Source: Deinococcus sp045062605 (GTDB lineage Bacteria; Deinococcota; Deinococci; Deinococcales; Deinococcaceae). Taken from it: DNA of 64,000 nucleotides. Below the pieces are notes generated by a model. That model was not told the DNA's origin, ran no database searches, and saw only the letters and a list, made by a program, of their open reading frames with translations. Made by a program: the position numbers and the translations under genes. The stretch is from NCBI RefSeq assembly GCF_045062605.1, contig NZ_JBJGDW010000011.1, positions 1 to 64,000 of the forward strand. The letters run 5' to 3'. Each line of letters begins with the position of its first letter. Within the stretch, counting starts at the first letter, position 1. Shown here one piece after another: positions 1 through 7,775 of the stretch.

Positions 1-87
1 CGGCTGGACAGGCGAAGATGCCTTCAGAATGCATCTCGCCTCCTTCAGTCTCTGAATCTCAACCCGCACAACTGGTTCATACGGACT

Positions 88-231
88 CCAATTGAATCGT
101 TTGCAAAAACGGTGAACATCCGAGTGGGACTCCCAGAGCTGCGGCAGCAGAGGAAGAGCGTCCTCATGGGCGTCTGTTCACGACGACAGTCTGTTCATGA
201 CAAAAGCGAAAATGAAAAGAACGCGTTCAGG
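88..231. repeat. dispersed intergenic repeat, copy A
   Basis: This stretch shares a clear, gapped similarity with 35210-35325. Shared blocks include ATTGAATCG, TTGCAA, GTGAACATCCGAG/ATGAACATCCGAG and CATGGGCGTCTGTTCA. Copy A carries about 23 extra bases after CATCCGAG and a 17-base partial duplication of CTGTTCA. It opens with an imperfect palindrome (GACTC-n5-GAATC). It resembles the small noncoding repeats described in D. radiodurans, but assignment to a named family is inference. I see no gene in bases 1-290. Confidence 0.6.
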
Positions 232-290
232 GCGTGGAGTTGGCAAACTGACACCTTCCCAGTTTGTCAACGAAACAGAAGGAGTCCGTA

Positions 291-1676
291 TCAGTCCTCG
301 CCACGCTTCCTTGACCCGGCGGCCCCGCCCTTCTTTGCACGGGGCCGCTTCGGCTTGGGCGGCGCAGGGTCTTTGCCAAAGGCGCTGGCACTGATCTGCC
401 GCCAGTAATCCCCGTGAACGCGTAGATCCAGCGGTGTCAGGCTTTCCCCGAAGGCAGTTTCAGGCCACAGTTGCACCGTCAGCCCCGCTGCCTCCAGCGC
501 CGTCACGATGGCCCCAAAACGCGGGCTGGGGCTGGGCGTGGTGGCCACGGTGTCGGCCCCGTGCGCCTGGGCAAAGCAAATGACCTCAGCGGCCACGTCA
601 CCGCGCAGGACGTGAACAGGCAGAGCCTGAACGCATTCGTGGATAAATGTCTGGCGTTTGGCGCTGATGGTCCACTCTCCAAGCAATTCATCGTCCCAGA
701 CGAATACGGCAGGCCCATCCGGGTAAGCGGCCAACGCCTCGTTTGTCGGCGAGAGGCGGTCCCCATGTGTCCACACCACCGCACCGGGAACGGCCTCGGG
801 CGTGGGCGGCCCCTCCCAGAGAACAGCTTTCAGACGCTCCGGGTCCAGATGGCCGCTCTCGCCGGGCGCGGCCTCTTTACCCTTGAATAGGCGCTCTGAC
901 AGGGCGGCGTAGGTGGTGTCGAAGGGACAGCCCGAGTCTGCCAGCGGACAGCCCGCGCAATAACGGTCCCCGGCGTACTTGACCAGGTTGTCCCGATTCC
1001 ACAGATACGGATACGCGCGCCAGGTGCTGGCCACCCACTGCCAGCCCAGGTTGTTCGACGACGGGTCGCCGTCGAGCAGGTGCGTGATGAACCACGACGC
1101 CCCGCCCTGCCACCACACCCGGCGGTGATGGACGACGTAGCTCGCCAGCCACATGCGAACATGGTTGTGCAGATACCCTGTCTCGCGCAGTTCCTGGGAC
1201 CAGGCGTCGATGCAGGCCGCGCCCGTCGTCCCGTCCTCAATGTCAACGGGAAACTCGCGGGCATAGGCAGAGGCGGGCAGGCCCGTCTTGTACGGCTCAA
1301 AATCCTGCCAGATCAGGTTCCCCACCTCGGCGTACACGCGCACCGAGTAATCGCGCCAGCTCAGCTCGTTGACATACTTCCACACGCGGCTGGGGGCGGT
1401 CTCCGGCGCGTGGGTGAGTGCGGCGTCCCGCACCTCGGCCAGGGTCAGGACGCCGTGACGCAGGTAGGGTGACAGGTGGCTGACATGGCCGTCCAGGTGG
1501 GAGCGGTCTCGCCCGTAGTCCACGGGTTCAATGTCGGCCAGCGCCCGGAGCGCCGCGTCCCGCCCACCACGTGCGAAGCCCCGGTGCTGGGCGTCACGGG
1601 CGAGCACCTCTGGGAAAAGTTCGGCGGCAGGCACGTCCCGCAGGCTTGCGGGCAGGGAGGCGAGCGGCTTGGGCAT
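291..1676 (-). CDS. photolyase/cryptochrome-family protein with permuted domain order
   Basis: A 461-residue FAD-domain protein of the DNA photolyase/cryptochrome superfamily. Residues ~40-245 carry the FAD-binding helical domain: HLSPYLRHG, NELSWRDY, TGYLHNHVRMWLASY, and DGDPSSNNLGWQW followed by AYPYLWN. Canonical photolyases place the alpha/beta antenna domain before this. Here a segment that looks like that domain (AVVWTHGDRLSPTNEALAAY onward, with KRQTFIHECVQAL and LRGDVAAEV) lies after it at ~300-415. A short Cys cluster (C240, C243, C250) follows the FAD domain and the C-terminus is a basic tail. I chose ATG 1676 over a TTG 24 bases upstream; a weak box (CACACT) lies 7 nt before it. 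Repair function, substrate and metal binding are untested. Confidence 0.8.
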   Translation of the reverse strand: MPKPLASLPASLRDVPAAELFPEVLARDAQHRGFARGGRDAALRALADIEPVDYGRDRSHLDGHVSHLSPYLRHGVLTLAEVRDAALTHAPETAPSRVWKYVNELSWRDYSVRVYAEVGNLIWQDFEPYKTGLPASAYAREFPVDIEDGTTGAACIDAWSQELRETGYLHNHVRMWLASYVVHHRRVWWQGGASWFITHLLDGDPSSNNLGWQWVASTWRAYPYLWNRDNLVKYAGDRYCAGCPLADSGCPFDTTYAALSERLFKGKEAAPGESGHLDPERLKAVLWEGPPTPEAVPGAVVWTHGDRLSPTNEALAAYPDGPAVFVWDDELLGEWTISAKRQTFIHECVQALPVHVLRGDVAAEVICFAQAHGADTVATTPSPSPRFGAIVTALEAAGLTVQLWPETAFGESLTPLDLRVHGDYWRQISASAFGKDPAPPKPKRPRAKKGGAAGSRKRGED

Positions 1677-1768
1677 GCCAGGGAGTGTGCCACCGCCCAA
1701 GGGCGCTCACGGTGTCCTGCAACGCAGGTCCGGCGTGGACGGGGCCGCCACCCACTTTCAGAAATCCT

Positions 1769-3334
1769 TCAGGCGTTGTAGGTGCTGCTGGACGTGCTGC
1801 CACCGCGCCCGGTCCAGTTGGTGTGGAAGAACTCGCCGCGCGGCTTGTCCACCCGCTCGTAGGTGTGCGCGCCGAAGTAGTCGCGCTGGGCCTGCAAGAT
1901 GTTGGCGCTGAGGCGCTCGCTCCGGTAGCCGTCGTAGTACGCCAGAGCGCTGGAAAAGGCCGGGGTCCAGACGCCGCGCAGGGCAGCGGCAGCCACCACC
2001 TGTCGCCACGCCATTTGCGACGTGCCGATGGCCTCGGTGAAGTAGGCATTCAGCAACAGGTTGGGAAGTTCGGTGTTGTCGTCAAAGGCCGCCTTGATCT
2101 TGTCCAGAAACGCCGCACGGATGATGCAGCCGCCGCGCCACATCTGGGCGACGCTGCCAAAGTCCAGCTTCCAGCCGTATTCCGCCGCCGCCAGTTCCAT
2201 CATTTGAAAGCCCTGGGCATAAGAGCAGATCTTGGAGGCGTACAGCGCCTGCCGGACCTGTTCCACAAAAGCGTCTCTACCGGGCTTCTCACCCGCATCT
2301 TCGGGGCCGCGCAGCACCTTGCTGGCCTCCACACGCTGATCCTTGAGCGAACTGAGGATGCGGGCAAACACCGCCTCGGCGATGGTGTTGGCGGGCGCGC
2401 CCACGTCCAGCGCTGTCACCGAGGTCCACTTGCCTGTGCCCTTTTGCCCGGCGGTATCCAGAATCACGTCTACCATCGGCTGCCCCGTCTCATCACACGT
2501 CTTTTCAAGAATCTCGGCGGTAATCTGGATCAGGTAACTGTCCAGTTCGCCCTTGTTCCAGTCCTCAAAAATCGCGCCGATCTCGGGGGCAGACAGCCCC
2601 AGCACGCCGCTCAAGAGGCTGTACGCCTCGGCGATCATCTGCATGTCGGCGTACTCGATGCCGTTGTGGACCATCTTGACGAAGTGGCCCGCGCCGCCCT
2701 GTCCCACCCAGTCGCAGCACGGTTGCCCGTCCACCTGCGCGGCGATGCCCTGAAAGATGGGCTTCAGGGCAGGCCAGGCGTCCGGGTTGCCCCCCGGCAT
2801 GATGCTGGGGCCAGTCAGCGCCCCTTCCTCTCCGCCGGAGACGCCCGCACCGACAAACAGAATTCCCTGTTCGGCCAGCGCCTTTTCGCGCCGCACGGTG
2901 TCGGGAAAGTGGGTGTTACCGCCGTCAATGACGATGTCGCCTCTGTCCAGCAGCGGAGCAAGCATATCGATAAAGGCGTCTACGGCTGGCCCGGCCTTGA
3001 CCATCAGCATGACCTTGCGCGGTTTTTTCAGCAGGCTGACGAAGGTGGGCAGGTCGTCTGCGCCCAGAATGCTTAGCCCCTTTGCGCGCCCGGCCACGAA
3101 GTCGTCCACCTTGCTGGTGGTGCGGTTAAAGGCCGCCACGGCAAAGCCCTTTGAGGCCATGTTCAGGATCAGGTTCTCACCCATCACGGCCAGCCCGATC
3201 ACGCCGATATCAGCGGCGGCCTCGGTCACAGGCGACACGATCAGTTGCTGCGTCGCCACGGCCTCGGAGCGCACGGCTTGGGCCTGGGTCTCGGCGGCAG
3301 TGGTGGTCAGTTTGGCAGTCTCGGCTTCGGTCAT
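1769..3334 (-). CDS. gnd: 6-phosphogluconate dehydrogenase (decarboxylating)
   Basis: Oxidises 6-phosphogluconate to ribulose 5-phosphate with CO2 release and NADPH formation, in the oxidative pentose phosphate pathway. The Rossmann motif GVIGLAVMGENL is at residues 44-55 and NRT at 70-72. The C-terminal half has the all-helical catalytic domain (GGNTHFPDT, GAGVSGGEEGALTGPSIMPG, KMVHNGIEY) and ends in the family tail FHTNWTGRGG. At 521 residues it has about 40 more N-terminal residues than usual, rich in Ala, Thr and Glu. A good ribosome site (GAAGGAG, 6 nt before ATG) supports this start, so the extension looks genuine. Confidence 0.93.
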   Translation of the reverse strand: MTEAETAKLTTTAAETQAQAVRSEAVATQQLIVSPVTEAAADIGVIGLAVMGENLILNMASKGFAVAAFNRTTSKVDDFVAGRAKGLSILGADDLPTFVSLLKKPRKVMLMVKAGPAVDAFIDMLAPLLDRGDIVIDGGNTHFPDTVRREKALAEQGILFVGAGVSGGEEGALTGPSIMPGGNPDAWPALKPIFQGIAAQVDGQPCCDWVGQGGAGHFVKMVHNGIEYADMQMIAEAYSLLSGVLGLSAPEIGAIFEDWNKGELDSYLIQITAEILEKTCDETGQPMVDVILDTAGQKGTGKWTSVTALDVGAPANTIAEAVFARILSSLKDQRVEASKVLRGPEDAGEKPGRDAFVEQVRQALYASKICSYAQGFQMMELAAAEYGWKLDFGSVAQMWRGGCIIRAAFLDKIKAAFDDNTELPNLLLNAYFTEAIGTSQMAWRQVVAAAALRGVWTPAFSSALAYYDGYRSERLSANILQAQRDYFGAHTYERVDKPRGEFFHTNWTGRGGSTSSSTYNA

Positions 3335-3399
3335 GAAAACTCCTTCGGGATGGAATAAGGGTGAGAACGGGTTCAGGAGTCAGCATAAACACAAAACGA

Positions 3400-3438
3400 G
3401 AGAAGGAGGCGGAGCTGATTTAGCCCGCCTCCCTTCTC
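3400..3438 (-). terminator. hairpin between the efflux gene and gnd
   Basis: AGAAGGAGGCGG at 3401-3412 pairs with the complementary run at 3425-3437 (one bulge). Read on the minus strand the stem is followed by CTCGTTTTGT. It lies 3' of the MFS gene and would separate that operon from gnd. Confidence 0.6.
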
Positions 3439-3467
3439 TGACCTGTGCGACTGGCCTTGCTGTGCGC

Positions 3468-5399
3468 CTAACCTTCCAGTGACGCCAGTCCGCTTTCAGG
3501 CTTCTTGCCCCCCTGGCCCTCGCCCTTGGTGGGCATCTTGAGGTTGGGCATCGGCAACACGGCCAGCAACGCCAGCAGCGCCACGAAAATGCTGATCAGG
3601 TAGATGCGGCTGATGGTGTTGGCAAAACCCACCTTGACCGCCCGGCTGGACAGATCGTAGACCTTACGGGCCTCGGCCAGCGTGGTGGCCTGGCTGCTGT
3701 CCAGTTGCGACTTGATCTGTGCCAGCACCCCGGCGCGGCCCTGCTCGGTCTGGAGGGCGGCGGGGGGAATGTTACCCAGGCCGCTACGCAGGCCCTCGGG
3801 CAGGGACTGATCCCGGATCAGCGCACTCAGGTTGCCGCTCTGAACTGCCGTTTCCACGCTGCCAAAGCTTTTGGCAAATCCCGCCGTGATCCCGGTCTGA
3901 ATGCTGTCGAAGGTGGGGGCCGATTGCCGCTGCTGGCCACCGGACCCGCTGGACTTCTCGGCTCTCACGGCCTGGGCCTCAAGCTGGGCAGCGATGGCGG
4001 GCGGCTGACCCGCCTCAGCGGCGCGGAGTTGCGTGGGCAACTGGCTGGCCAGAGAACTGGTCAGCACCGCGCCAAAGATGGCCGTGCCAATGGTGCTGCC
4101 CATCTGCTGAAAGAACTGTCCACTGGAGGTAGCCACGCCGATTTCCCAGCGCTGCACGGCGTTCTGAATGGCCAGGTTAAACAGCGGCAGCGCGGGGCCG
4201 ATGCCTAGGCCCAGCACGATCATGTACACGATGACGGTGCCGTAAGCCGTGTCGGCGCTCAGGGTGGACAGCAGGAAGAATCCGCCGATCATCAGAATCA
4301 GTCCAATGATGATCAGCGGCTTGTAAAAGCCCAGGCGAGAGGCGAGCTGCCCGCTCACGACCGCGCCGAAGATCAGGCCCATCGTCAGCGGAATGGTGGC
4401 CGTGCCAGCCGCCGTGGCACTGACGCCCTGCACATTGACCAGATACAGACTGAGGAACAGGATGGCCCCCAGGAAGGCCGCGCCGATAAAGAAGCGCGCC
4501 AGCACACCCCAGGCGAAGGTGGGGTTCTTAAACAGACTCAGGGGCAGGATGGGGCTTTCGTGACGCGATTCCACGAACAGGAAAGCGATCAGCGAGGCAA
4601 TGGCCCCCGCGAACAGCGCCAGCACCCGGGGAGAGGTCCAGCCGTACTCCGGCTGCGCGCCAAAGGTCAGCGCCAGCAGAAGCGGCACCGAGAAGGTGAC
4701 CACCAGAATTGCGCCCAGGTAGTCAATCTTGGGCTTCAGACCACTGGCGAGGCGCGGCATCTTGGCGAAGATGAAAGCCATGGCGATCAATCCGATGGGC
4801 AGGTTGACATAGAAGACCCAGCGCCATGACACGTTATCGGTCAGGAAGCCGCCCAGGAGCGGCCCAATCACGCTGGAAATGCCGAAGACCGCGCCGAACA
4901 GCCCCTGGTACTTGCCACGTTCGGCGGGAATGAAGATATCGGCCACGATAGCAAAGGCCACTGAGGTCAGGGCCGCTGCGCCAAAGCCCTGGAGACCACG
5001 GAAAATCACGAGCTGCATCATGCCGCCGCCGCCCAGGTTGCCGAACCACGGCTCCCCGGCCATCCCGCACAGCGCCGAGCCGATCAGAAAGACCACGATG
5101 CCGAACAGCAAGATCGGCTTGCGTCCGTAGATGTCCGAGAGCTTGCCGTAAATGGGAACCATGGCCGTACTGGCCAGCAAATAGGCGGTGGTCACCCAGG
5201 CGTACAGGCTAAGGCCATTGAGTTCTTCGACGATGCGCGGCAGCGATGTGGCCACGATGGTCTGGTCCAGCGCCGCCAGAAACAGGCCCAGCAGGGTGCC
5301 GATCAGGATCAGGATCTTGGTCTGGTGGGGCAGCACCTCGGCGTAGTTGATGCGGTCTTCGGGGCGGGGGCCGCCTGCGGGGGGTGCAGCTTGGGTCAT
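3468..5399 (-). CDS. DHA2-family (EmrB/QacA type) MFS drug efflux transporter
   Basis: Inner-membrane drug:proton antiporter of the 14-helix DHA2 family. Near the N-terminus are LFLAALDQTIVATSLPRI, a standard DHA2 first-helix sequence, and YGKLSDIYGRKPIL (motif A). SWRWVFYVNLPIG lies in the middle. A soluble loop of ~150 residues, rich in Gln, Ala and Ser, precedes the last helix. At 643 residues it is longer than the ~510 usual for the family because of that loop and the C-terminal tail. Its ATG overlaps the marR stop as ATGA, so the pair is translated from one message, the usual layout for a ligand-responsive repressor and its pump. The exported compound is unknown. Confidence 0.9.
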   Translation of the reverse strand: MTQAAPPAGGPRPEDRINYAEVLPHQTKILILIGTLLGLFLAALDQTIVATSLPRIVEELNGLSLYAWVTTAYLLASTAMVPIYGKLSDIYGRKPILLFGIVVFLIGSALCGMAGEPWFGNLGGGGMMQLVIFRGLQGFGAAALTSVAFAIVADIFIPAERGKYQGLFGAVFGISSVIGPLLGGFLTDNVSWRWVFYVNLPIGLIAMAFIFAKMPRLASGLKPKIDYLGAILVVTFSVPLLLALTFGAQPEYGWTSPRVLALFAGAIASLIAFLFVESRHESPILPLSLFKNPTFAWGVLARFFIGAAFLGAILFLSLYLVNVQGVSATAAGTATIPLTMGLIFGAVVSGQLASRLGFYKPLIIIGLILMIGGFFLLSTLSADTAYGTVIVYMIVLGLGIGPALPLFNLAIQNAVQRWEIGVATSSGQFFQQMGSTIGTAIFGAVLTSSLASQLPTQLRAAEAGQPPAIAAQLEAQAVRAEKSSGSGGQQRQSAPTFDSIQTGITAGFAKSFGSVETAVQSGNLSALIRDQSLPEGLRSGLGNIPPAALQTEQGRAGVLAQIKSQLDSSQATTLAEARKVYDLSSRAVKVGFANTISRIYLISIFVALLALLAVLPMPNLKMPTKGEGQGGKKPESGLASLEG

Positions 5400-5893
5400 A
5401 GTCGTTCCTTGGAAAGAGGGGAAGGTGGGACGGAGGGGCGAATCTCATGGAGCAGGGCGTTGATGGCGGTCTCGGCGTGGCCCAGCGTTTCGGGGTGCGC
5501 GCGCTGAAAAAGTTCGCTATATGCGCCAATCATGGTCTTTTCCTTGACGCTCAGAAATTGCTGGCCCTTCTCGCTCAGGTCCAGCAGCTTCTCGCGGCGG
5601 TCTTCGGGGTTCTCGCGCCGTTCCATCAACTTGCGGCGCACCAGTTCCTGAATCAATTGGCTGGTGGCGGGCAGGCTCACGCCCAGGTGTTCGGCCAGCG
5701 CGGTCAGGCTGATCGGTGCGTAAGCGCGGACCTTGTACAGCGCGGTCATCTGCGTGAAGCTCACGTCCTCGCCCTGCAGGTCGCTTTGAAGATTGCCCAT
5801 CATGCGGTCTGAAACCAGACGGTGAAGTTGCCGCATACAGGCAGTCAGGCGTTCGGCGGGATCGTTGCTGTCAGTCTGGGGATGACAGGACAT
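5396..5893 (-). CDS. MarR-family transcriptional regulator
   Basis: Winged-helix repressor. Helix-turn-helix: APISLTALAEHLGVSLPATSQLIQELVRR; wing: ENPEDRREKLLDLSEKG. This is the MarR fold, usually a dimer released from DNA by small phenolic or lipophilic ligands. It overlaps the downstream efflux gene by 4 bases and probably controls it. I chose ATG 5893; an in-frame TTG at 5917 would add eight residues and sits directly behind a TAGATT box. The ligand cannot be read from sequence. Confidence 0.88.
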   Translation of the reverse strand: MSCHPQTDSNDPAERLTACMRQLHRLVSDRMMGNLQSDLQGEDVSFTQMTALYKVRAYAPISLTALAEHLGVSLPATSQLIQELVRRKLMERRENPEDRREKLLDLSEKGQQFLSVKEKTMIGAYSELFQRAHPETLGHAETAINALLHEIRPSVPPSPLSKERL

Positions 5894-5928
5894 CTGGGGC
5901 GGGTCAAGGCTACTCAAGAATCTACCAT

Positions 5929-5991
5929 CATGCTTAAGAGAATGAAACTATTTTTAAATCAAAATTGTTCTTCTCCCCACATGATTAAGAG
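5929..5991. promoter_or_regulatory. paired direct repeat, candidate MarR operator
   Basis: CATGCTTAAGAG at 5929-5940 and CATGATTAAGAG at 5980-5991 match at 11 of 12 bases, 51 bp apart centre to centre, separated by AT-rich DNA. They lie just upstream of the marR gene in a 335-bp gap before wrbA. TTAAG-type half sites fit MarR operators, but binding is inference. The rest of the gap (5992-6217) holds no gene I can support. Confidence 0.4.
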
Positions 5992-6217
5992 GAGTGAGCC
6001 ATGCAGCCTGGCCCAGGCAGGTAGAAATGTCAATCCCAACTCCGCGCCGCCCTGTGACCCAGTCGGTGCGCGGCCAAGAGCTGGCCCAGGCCACAATTGG
6101 CATATCCGCTGGGGCTGGGGCCGGGGCTGGCCTCAACGCGGTAGAAACGCTCTAAGGCGCGCGGGCCGAACCGGTGAACGGTGTGTGGACAGACTAACCC
6201 TCTAAATCGACTTAATG

Positions 6218-6246
6218 TTGAACTATTCAGGAAATTAAAGTAAGCT
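6218..6246 (+). promoter_or_regulatory. wrbA promoter, leaderless spacing
   Basis: TTGAAC at 6218-6223, a 17-bp spacer, then TAAGCT at 6241-6246. The -10 box ends 6 nt before the wrbA ATG, so the predicted transcript starts at or next to the start codon. Confidence 0.6.
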
Positions 6247-6252
6247 TCCTAC

Positions 6253-6873
6253 ATGACTAACCCAAGCGGAGCACAATCCAAAGCCGTCAAACTGGCCATC
6301 GTGTACTACTCCACCTACGGCACCAACCATGCCATGGCGAACGAGGCCGCCGGGGCAGCCCGCGCCGCCGGGGCCGAGGTGCGTGTGCTGAAGGTCCAGG
6401 AAACCGCTCCGCAGGCGGTCATCGAGACCCAGGACGCCTGGAAAGCCCAGCAGGAGCGCAGTGCCGACGTCCCCACGGCCTCCCCCGACGATCTGGAGTG
6501 GGCCAACGCCATCCTGATCAGCTCGCCCACCCGTTTCGGTGGCGCGGCCAGTCAGGTGCGGGCCTTTATCGACACGCTGGGCGGGTTGTGGGGAACGGGC
6601 AAGCTGGCCGACAAGACCTTCAGCGCCATGACCAGCTCACAGAACCCCAACGGCGGACAGGAAACCACTTTGCAGACGCTGTACATCACGGCCATGCACT
6701 GGGGCGCGATTCTGGTGCCGCCCGGCTACACCGATCCGGTGATCTTCGCCTCCGGCGGCAACCCCTACGGCAGCAGTGTCACGGCCACAGGTGAGGGCCT
6801 GAGTAACGCCGACAAGGCCAGCATCCGCCATCAGGCCAGACGGCAGGTAGAGGTCACGGCGAAACTGCAATAA
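6253..6873 (+). CDS. wrbA: NAD(P)H:quinone oxidoreductase, WrbA type (flavodoxin fold)
   Basis: FMN-dependent two-electron quinone reductase that avoids semiquinone formation; cytoplasmic. The flavodoxin phosphate loop is VYYSTYGTNHAMA near the N-terminus. The second FMN loop is SPTRFGGAASQVRAFID, followed by LWGTGKLADK and the WrbA signature SQNPNGGQETTLQTLYITAMHWG. At 206 residues it matches WrbA (~200). It is the divergent neighbour of a MarR/efflux pair that may answer to quinone-like compounds; shared regulation is possible but unproven. Confidence 0.9.
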   Translation: MTNPSGAQSKAVKLAIVYYSTYGTNHAMANEAAGAARAAGAEVRVLKVQETAPQAVIETQDAWKAQQERSADVPTASPDDLEWANAILISSPTRFGGAASQVRAFIDTLGGLWGTGKLADKTFSAMTSSQNPNGGQETTLQTLYITAMHWGAILVPPGYTDPVIFASGGNPYGSSVTATGEGLSNADKASIRHQARRQVEVTAKLQ

Positions 6874-6907
6874 CGCCAGACCACCGGAAAACGACGGTTT
6901 GCAGAGG

Positions 6908-6957
6908 ATTGAACTCCTGCCAGGACGGTTTTAGTCTGAAGCTGGCAGGAGTTCAAT
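6908..6957. terminator. 16-bp perfect inverted repeat after wrbA
   Basis: ATTGAACTCCTGCCAG at 6908-6923 is the exact reverse complement of 6942-6957, with an 18-base loop. It lies 34 bases past the wrbA stop and 29 bases before the -10 box of the cobalamin cluster. No T-tract follows. It could be a terminator or a protein-binding site upstream of the cob promoter. Confidence 0.45.
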
Positions 6958-6986
6958 GTTGCACCGATAACCACAGGCAGAAGCGC

Positions 6987-6992
6987 TAGCCT
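6987..6992 (+). promoter_or_regulatory. -10 box of the cob operon, leaderless for a uORF
   Basis: TAGCCT ends 7 nt before the ATG of the 14-codon reading frame at 7000. I see no clear -35 hexamer. Confidence 0.5.
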
Positions 6993-6999
6993 GACCGTC

Positions 7000-7044
7000 A
7001 TGCAACCCGGTTTTCCACGCGGAATGGGGCGGTGGTCAGGGTGA
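7000..7044 (+). CDS. 14-residue leader peptide upstream of cobS
   Basis: ATG at 7000 opens a short frame, MQPGFPRGMGRWSG, closing with TGA at 7042-7044. That TGA overlaps the cobS GTG at 7041 as GTGA, the same overlap used by gene pairs elsewhere in this operon. With the TAGCCT box 7 nt before the ATG, the arrangement suggests a leaderless uORF whose translation delivers ribosomes to cobS. The peptide resembles nothing I recognise. Confidence 0.45.
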   Translation: MQPGFPRGMGRWSG

Positions 7045-7775
7045 GCGGGCGTGGTCTGTTCTCCCAGTTGCGCGCCGCCCATCTGGCCCTGACCTTTCTG
7101 ACCACCCTGCCGCTGCCGCACATTAAAGAAGTGCGGGATGGCGACTTTGCGCGGGCCAGCGCGTATTACCCACTGGCAGGCTACGCGGTGGGGGGGCTGA
7201 TCTCGCTCCTGCTGTGGCTGGGGCTGCCCCTGCCCGGCGGCGTGGTGGCCGCGCTGGCGGTGGGCGCGTGGCTGGCGATCACCGGAATGCTGCACTTTGA
7301 CGGTGTGGTAGACAGCGCCGACGCCCTGTTCGCGGTCAAGACCCCGGCCCAGCGTCTGGAAATCCTGCGTGACCTGCATGTGGGGGCCTTTGGGCTGGCG
7401 GTAGGCGTGTTGGCCCTGCTGACACTGTGGAGCCTGCTGGCCGCGCCGATTCCCCCGTACGCGCCGCTGGTGGCTGCCGTCTCCGCACGCACCTTGCTGC
7501 TGCTGCCCATGAACCTGTATCCAGCGGCTCGCCCCGAATCGCTGGGCGCACGCTCGCGCGAGGGGCGCTGGGGCGTGGCGCTGTTGCTGGCCGCCCCCAC
7601 ACTGCTGCTGCCGGGAGCCTGGACCGCGTGGGTTGCGGCACTGGCGGCCTGTTTGCTGGTGGCATCCTTCAGCGCGCGGCGACTGGGCGGCGGCCTCAGC
7701 GGGGACATTTACGGCATGATCGTGGTCACGGCGGAACTGGCCGCGCTGTGTGCGTTTGCCTGGGGCAGAGGGTGA
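7041..7775 (+). CDS. cobS: adenosylcobinamide-GDP ribazoletransferase CobS
   Basis: Membrane enzyme joining AdoCbi-GDP to alpha-ribazole (or its 5'-phosphate) in the last steps of cobalamin assembly. Seen: LTTLPLP near the N-terminus, YYPLAGYAVGG, the key GMLHFDGVVDSADALF, and RLEILRDLHVGAFG. Several Leu/Ala-rich membrane helices follow, and GGLSGDIYG lies near the C-terminus. Length 244 matches the family. GTG 7041 is chosen because it overlaps the uORF stop; GTG 7032 is also in frame. The next gene overlaps its stop by 4 bases. Confidence 0.93.
   Translation: MSGRGLFSQLRAAHLALTFLTTLPLPHIKEVRDGDFARASAYYPLAGYAVGGLISLLLWLGLPLPGGVVAALAVGAWLAITGMLHFDGVVDSADALFAVKTPAQRLEILRDLHVGAFGLAVGVLALLTLWSLLAAPIPPYAPLVAAVSARTLLLLPMNLYPAARPESLGARSREGRWGVALLLAAPTLLLPGAWTAWVAALAACLLVASFSARRLGGGLSGDIYGMIVVTAELAALCAFAWGRG

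Noticed and set aside
1594..3076. Plus-strand frames of up to 501 codons across gnd
   Set aside because: Antisense shadows of a clear 6-phosphogluconate dehydrogenase gene.
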